In this document: positions 36,736-38,529 of the stretch, one piece after another
Position numbering within the stretch: the stretch's first letter is position 1
Layout of the letters: the number at the start of each line of letters is the position of its first letter
DNA from: Colwellia sp. MB3u-41
GTDB taxonomy: Bacteria; Pseudomonadota; Gammaproteobacteria; Enterobacterales; Alteromonadaceae
DNA length: 38,529 bases
Direction: 5' to 3'
NCBI RefSeq assembly: GCF_014076845.1
Contig: NZ_JACGUT010000055.1
Coordinates: forward strand, 1-38,529
Notes under the pieces: generated by a model
What the model was told of the DNA's origin: nothing
Seen by the model: only the letters and a program-made list of their open reading frames with translations
The model's database searches: none
Made by a program: the position numbers and the translations under genes

Positions 36736-36964
36736 GCTCACCACCAACGGACTTTTGTCCTAAGTGCTGCATACGAAAGAAACTATCAAGCCAATTATCT
36801 AAATCATCTTTTAGATAACAAACGGCACGACCTATTTTAATGAAGGGTGGATCGGGAGTTCTGTTTTCACGATTACCTTCCATACGTGATTGACGTAAGA
36901 AAGAACGACTCATACCGTTTAACAAACGTTCGTTACGATTAAGCGCTGGATGGGTATAACGCAT
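36728..36964 (-). CDS. AlpA-like helix-turn-helix regulator/excisionase-type protein
   Basis: 78 aa. The C-terminal part, PPFIKIGRAVCYLKDDLDNW, matches the end of AlpA/MerR-type small DNA-binding proteins of prophages and genomic islands (pattern PxxxKIGRxVRYxxxDLDxWL). The N-terminal part SRSFLRQSRMEGNRENRTPD replaces the usual first helices. GGGGGAG lies just before the ATG. Such proteins control integrase or excision genes of mobile elements. It overlaps the start of the broken gpA-type gene by 8 bp, an operon-like link. The frame is intact although its partner is destroyed. A long dyad lies 50 bp upstream. Confidence 0.72.
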   Translation of the reverse strand: MRYTHPALNRNERLLNGMSRSFLRQSRMEGNRENRTPDPPFIKIGRAVCYLKDDLDNWLDSFFRMQHLGQKSVGGEHA

Positions 36965-37014
36965 TACTCCCCCGTCGATTTAAAATATCAGTATCGAAAT
37001 GAACCTCCATATGC

Positions 37015-37048
37015 TTACATATAACATCCAAACGAATGTTATATGTAA
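37015..37048. promoter_or_regulatory. 13-bp inverted repeat upstream of the AlpA-like gene
   Basis: TTACATATAACAT (37015-37027) and ATGTTATATGTAA (37036-37048) are perfect arms around an 8-bp centre. It lies 51-84 bp before the AlpA-like start, in promoter position. It has no T run on the minus strand, so an operator for the AlpA-like protein or a phage-type repressor is the likeliest role. Confidence 0.55.
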
Positions 37049-37380
37049 TGGATAATCAAGACTTATTAAACGCTATAAATTCCAGGATATAGGCTCTAGC
37101 CTTATCTTTTATATAATAAACTCGCACCTATCAAACAAATAAAAAACGTAGAGTTATAAGATATTGTTAAGTTTATAAAGGAGTAATGATTTTTTACACA
37201 GGCTGACCACAAAAGAGACATTAGATTGTTAGCGTCAAACACTACTTCGGATTAGATTTTTTATGGATACCCCCTACATAACAGGCTTGAAATTTTTGCT
37301 AAAAGTTTAAGGTACGAAAAGCAGCAAACTATTTTAAGTCCTTATTTATTTACTTGTTATATGAAAATTTCAATACTCAC
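37049..37380. other. Intergenic region, no gene seen
   Basis: About 330 bp of AT-rich sequence with many stops in all frames. An AAGGAGTAATG at about 37181 starts only a 6-codon frame. Confidence 0.5.
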
Positions 37381-37599
37381 CTATATATACCGTGGTTTAG
37401 CATCTAATTCACAAATCATGTAATTACGTCAACTTTCACAAGAATCATAAACGATCCCATTCCCACATAATTGTTGGGTTTTAGACCTTAATACTTTATT
37501 CCATTCTCTTTCCGATGGAAGGTGCCTAAACCTTTCATTTTGACAGTAGTCTGCTTCTGCGAGGCTTATAATTATAGTATTTAATTGCCATATTCTAAT
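37381..37599 (-). pseudogene. Unidentified broken reading frame
   Basis: One frame is coding-like across an internal TGA (37429-37431). Before it reads SLAEADYCQNERFRHLPSER and EWNKVLRSKTQQLCGNG; after it reads RNYMICELDAKPRYI, then TAG. Cys, Trp and charged residues are too frequent for random AT-rich DNA. There is no start codon at the 5' end. The family is not recognised; it probably belongs to the same mobile element. Confidence 0.4.
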
Positions 37600-37678
37600 T
37601 CAACTATAAGCAACACTACTTGAAATACCTGTATCTATCTTTTTCAGCATAAGGTTCAAAATTTGTATTAAATAGAAC

Positions 37679-38124
37679 ATGAACTTAGATAGGTATTAAG
37701 CATAATATCTGTGAACAGCCTAACTACACAGAAAAATACCACTATTGTATTATTAAAAATAAGCCTAAAGCATTACATGACTATGCAATGAGCCTTAATC
37801 TGCGTTACCCGAACCAACAAATTAGAGTGGCTGTGAACTTAAAAAAGGTCCGCTTATTTATGCCATAGCCAAATGTAATCACCTCTATTTATTTACGATT
37901 ACCCCTTCAACCGTGTCTAATTACCATCAAGTCTTTATACTAAGTAACGCTAAATATGCTCCCTCTGATGCAAAATATTCACTCTACATAAAGACAAACC
38001 ACGATCATTGAGTATGAGTCACATACGATACACTCAGTTAGTGGAATATCGTCGAGACTTAATGCGAGACAGCGTGAACTTATCAAACAAGATAAACGCT
38101 AGATTAAATAATTACTACCTGTAA
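37679..38124 (+). pseudogene. IS110-family transposase remnant
   Basis: Three plus-strand frames join into an N-terminal IS110 transposase. The first has KNKPKALHDYAMSLNLRYPN and QQIRVAVNLKK; a shift at the six-A run (37841-37846) leads to GPLIYAIAKCNHLYLFTITP and SNAKYAPSDAKYSLYIKTNH, ending at TGA 38009-38011; a further frame (38026-38124) has RYTQLVEYRRDLMRDSVNLS. These parallel the IS110 blocks G-x-LIYAL-x-KYD-x-L-x-LYPINP, GAKDDPTDAE and L-x-x-LVEHRRKL. The first Asp of the DEDD site and the DDPTDAE acids are lost. It is inactive. No C-terminal half was found. Confidence 0.7.
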
Positions 38125-38288
38125 GCACTTTAATTGTTTTCCACAATCTATCTCCGACCCATAAAATAGACCTATAACTAGTCCACTCGCAAAATATCAT
38201 ACAGAATCGATCTTTTTAATGTATCCATTCATTCAATGTGATTACAAGTTGGACTTTACGTGTTGATCTTATTCCGATTGAAATTCGT

Positions 38289-38426
38289 ATGTATACCGAA
38301 TTGGTTTTTTTTGCTACTTTATCAATTATTGGAGCGTTTTTCAGGTACTTAATATTTAGCTATTGTATTAATGAAACACCCTTGTGGCGTTTAGTAACTC
38401 TAAGTCCGTTGAAAATCTTACATTAA
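38289..38426 (+). CDS. Possible small membrane protein, uncertain
   Basis: 45 aa from ATG 38289, or 62 aa from an in-frame GTG at 38238. One hydrophobic helix is seen (LVFFATLSIIGAFFRYLIF). There is no good ribosome site and no known family. It could be a fragment or a chance frame. Confidence 0.2.
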   Translation: MYTELVFFATLSIIGAFFRYLIFSYCINETPLWRLVTLSPLKILH

Positions 38427-38529
38427 TATAGTTATTCTATATTTTCATAAATTAGTTTAGAACATGATTTTAAAGGTAGATGAATCAAGTAAAATGGAAT
38501 AAATACATATAAAATTAAAAATAAAAATA

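Overview
The window is AT-rich chromosomal DNA from a marine gammaproteobacterium of the Alteromonadales, most likely close to Colwellia or Thalassotalea. The main evidence is gene order: epmC, a COG3199-type kinase, yfcL, mnmC, fabB, pdxB, asd, fimV, truA, accD, folC, dedD, cvpA and purF occur together, as in Shewanella and its relatives. The identification comes from reading motifs and synteny; no database search was run.

Layout. (1) 1-3015: a secreted subtilisin-like protease with P and PKD domains, on the minus strand, with its own terminator. (2) 3771-7675: a curli locus. It has one very large curlin (484 aa, about 18 repeats), an intergenic terminator, then csgE, csgF and csgG. A CsgD-like LuxR regulator converges on csgG across a bidirectional terminator. 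No separate csgB or csgC is present. (3) 7995-25124: the conserved housekeeping block for EF-P hydroxylation, tRNA modification (mnmC, truA), fatty-acid synthesis (fabB, accD), PLP synthesis (pdxB), Asp-family amino acids (asd), the polar landmark protein (fimV), folate (folC), division (dedD) and purines (cvpA-purF). MnmC lacks its methyltransferase half. The fabB promoter carries a perfect FabR-type palindrome plus a FadR-like half-site that recurs upstream of accD. FimV contains a nearly perfect 60-bp tandem repeat. (4) 25267-34731: accessory but intact genes: a Yip1-family membrane protein, two small unknown proteins, an S9 peptidase, a class I HMG-CoA reductase, an alpha/beta hydrolase, a VF530-type DNA-binding protein and a dCache chemoreceptor with an amino-acid-binding motif. 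(5) 34732-38529: a region of decayed mobile DNA. It holds the broken 5' part of a phage P2 gpA-type replication endonuclease, overlapped by an intact AlpA-like regulator with a 13-bp dyad upstream. There is also an unidentified broken reading frame, an IS110-family transposase remnant and several noncoding dyads.

No rRNA, tRNA or CRISPR array was recognised. The features most worth follow-up are the single giant curlin with its built-in terminator, the fabB/accD regulatory sites with the accD leader hairpin, the expanded FimV repeat, and the AlpA/gpA remnant with its dyad.
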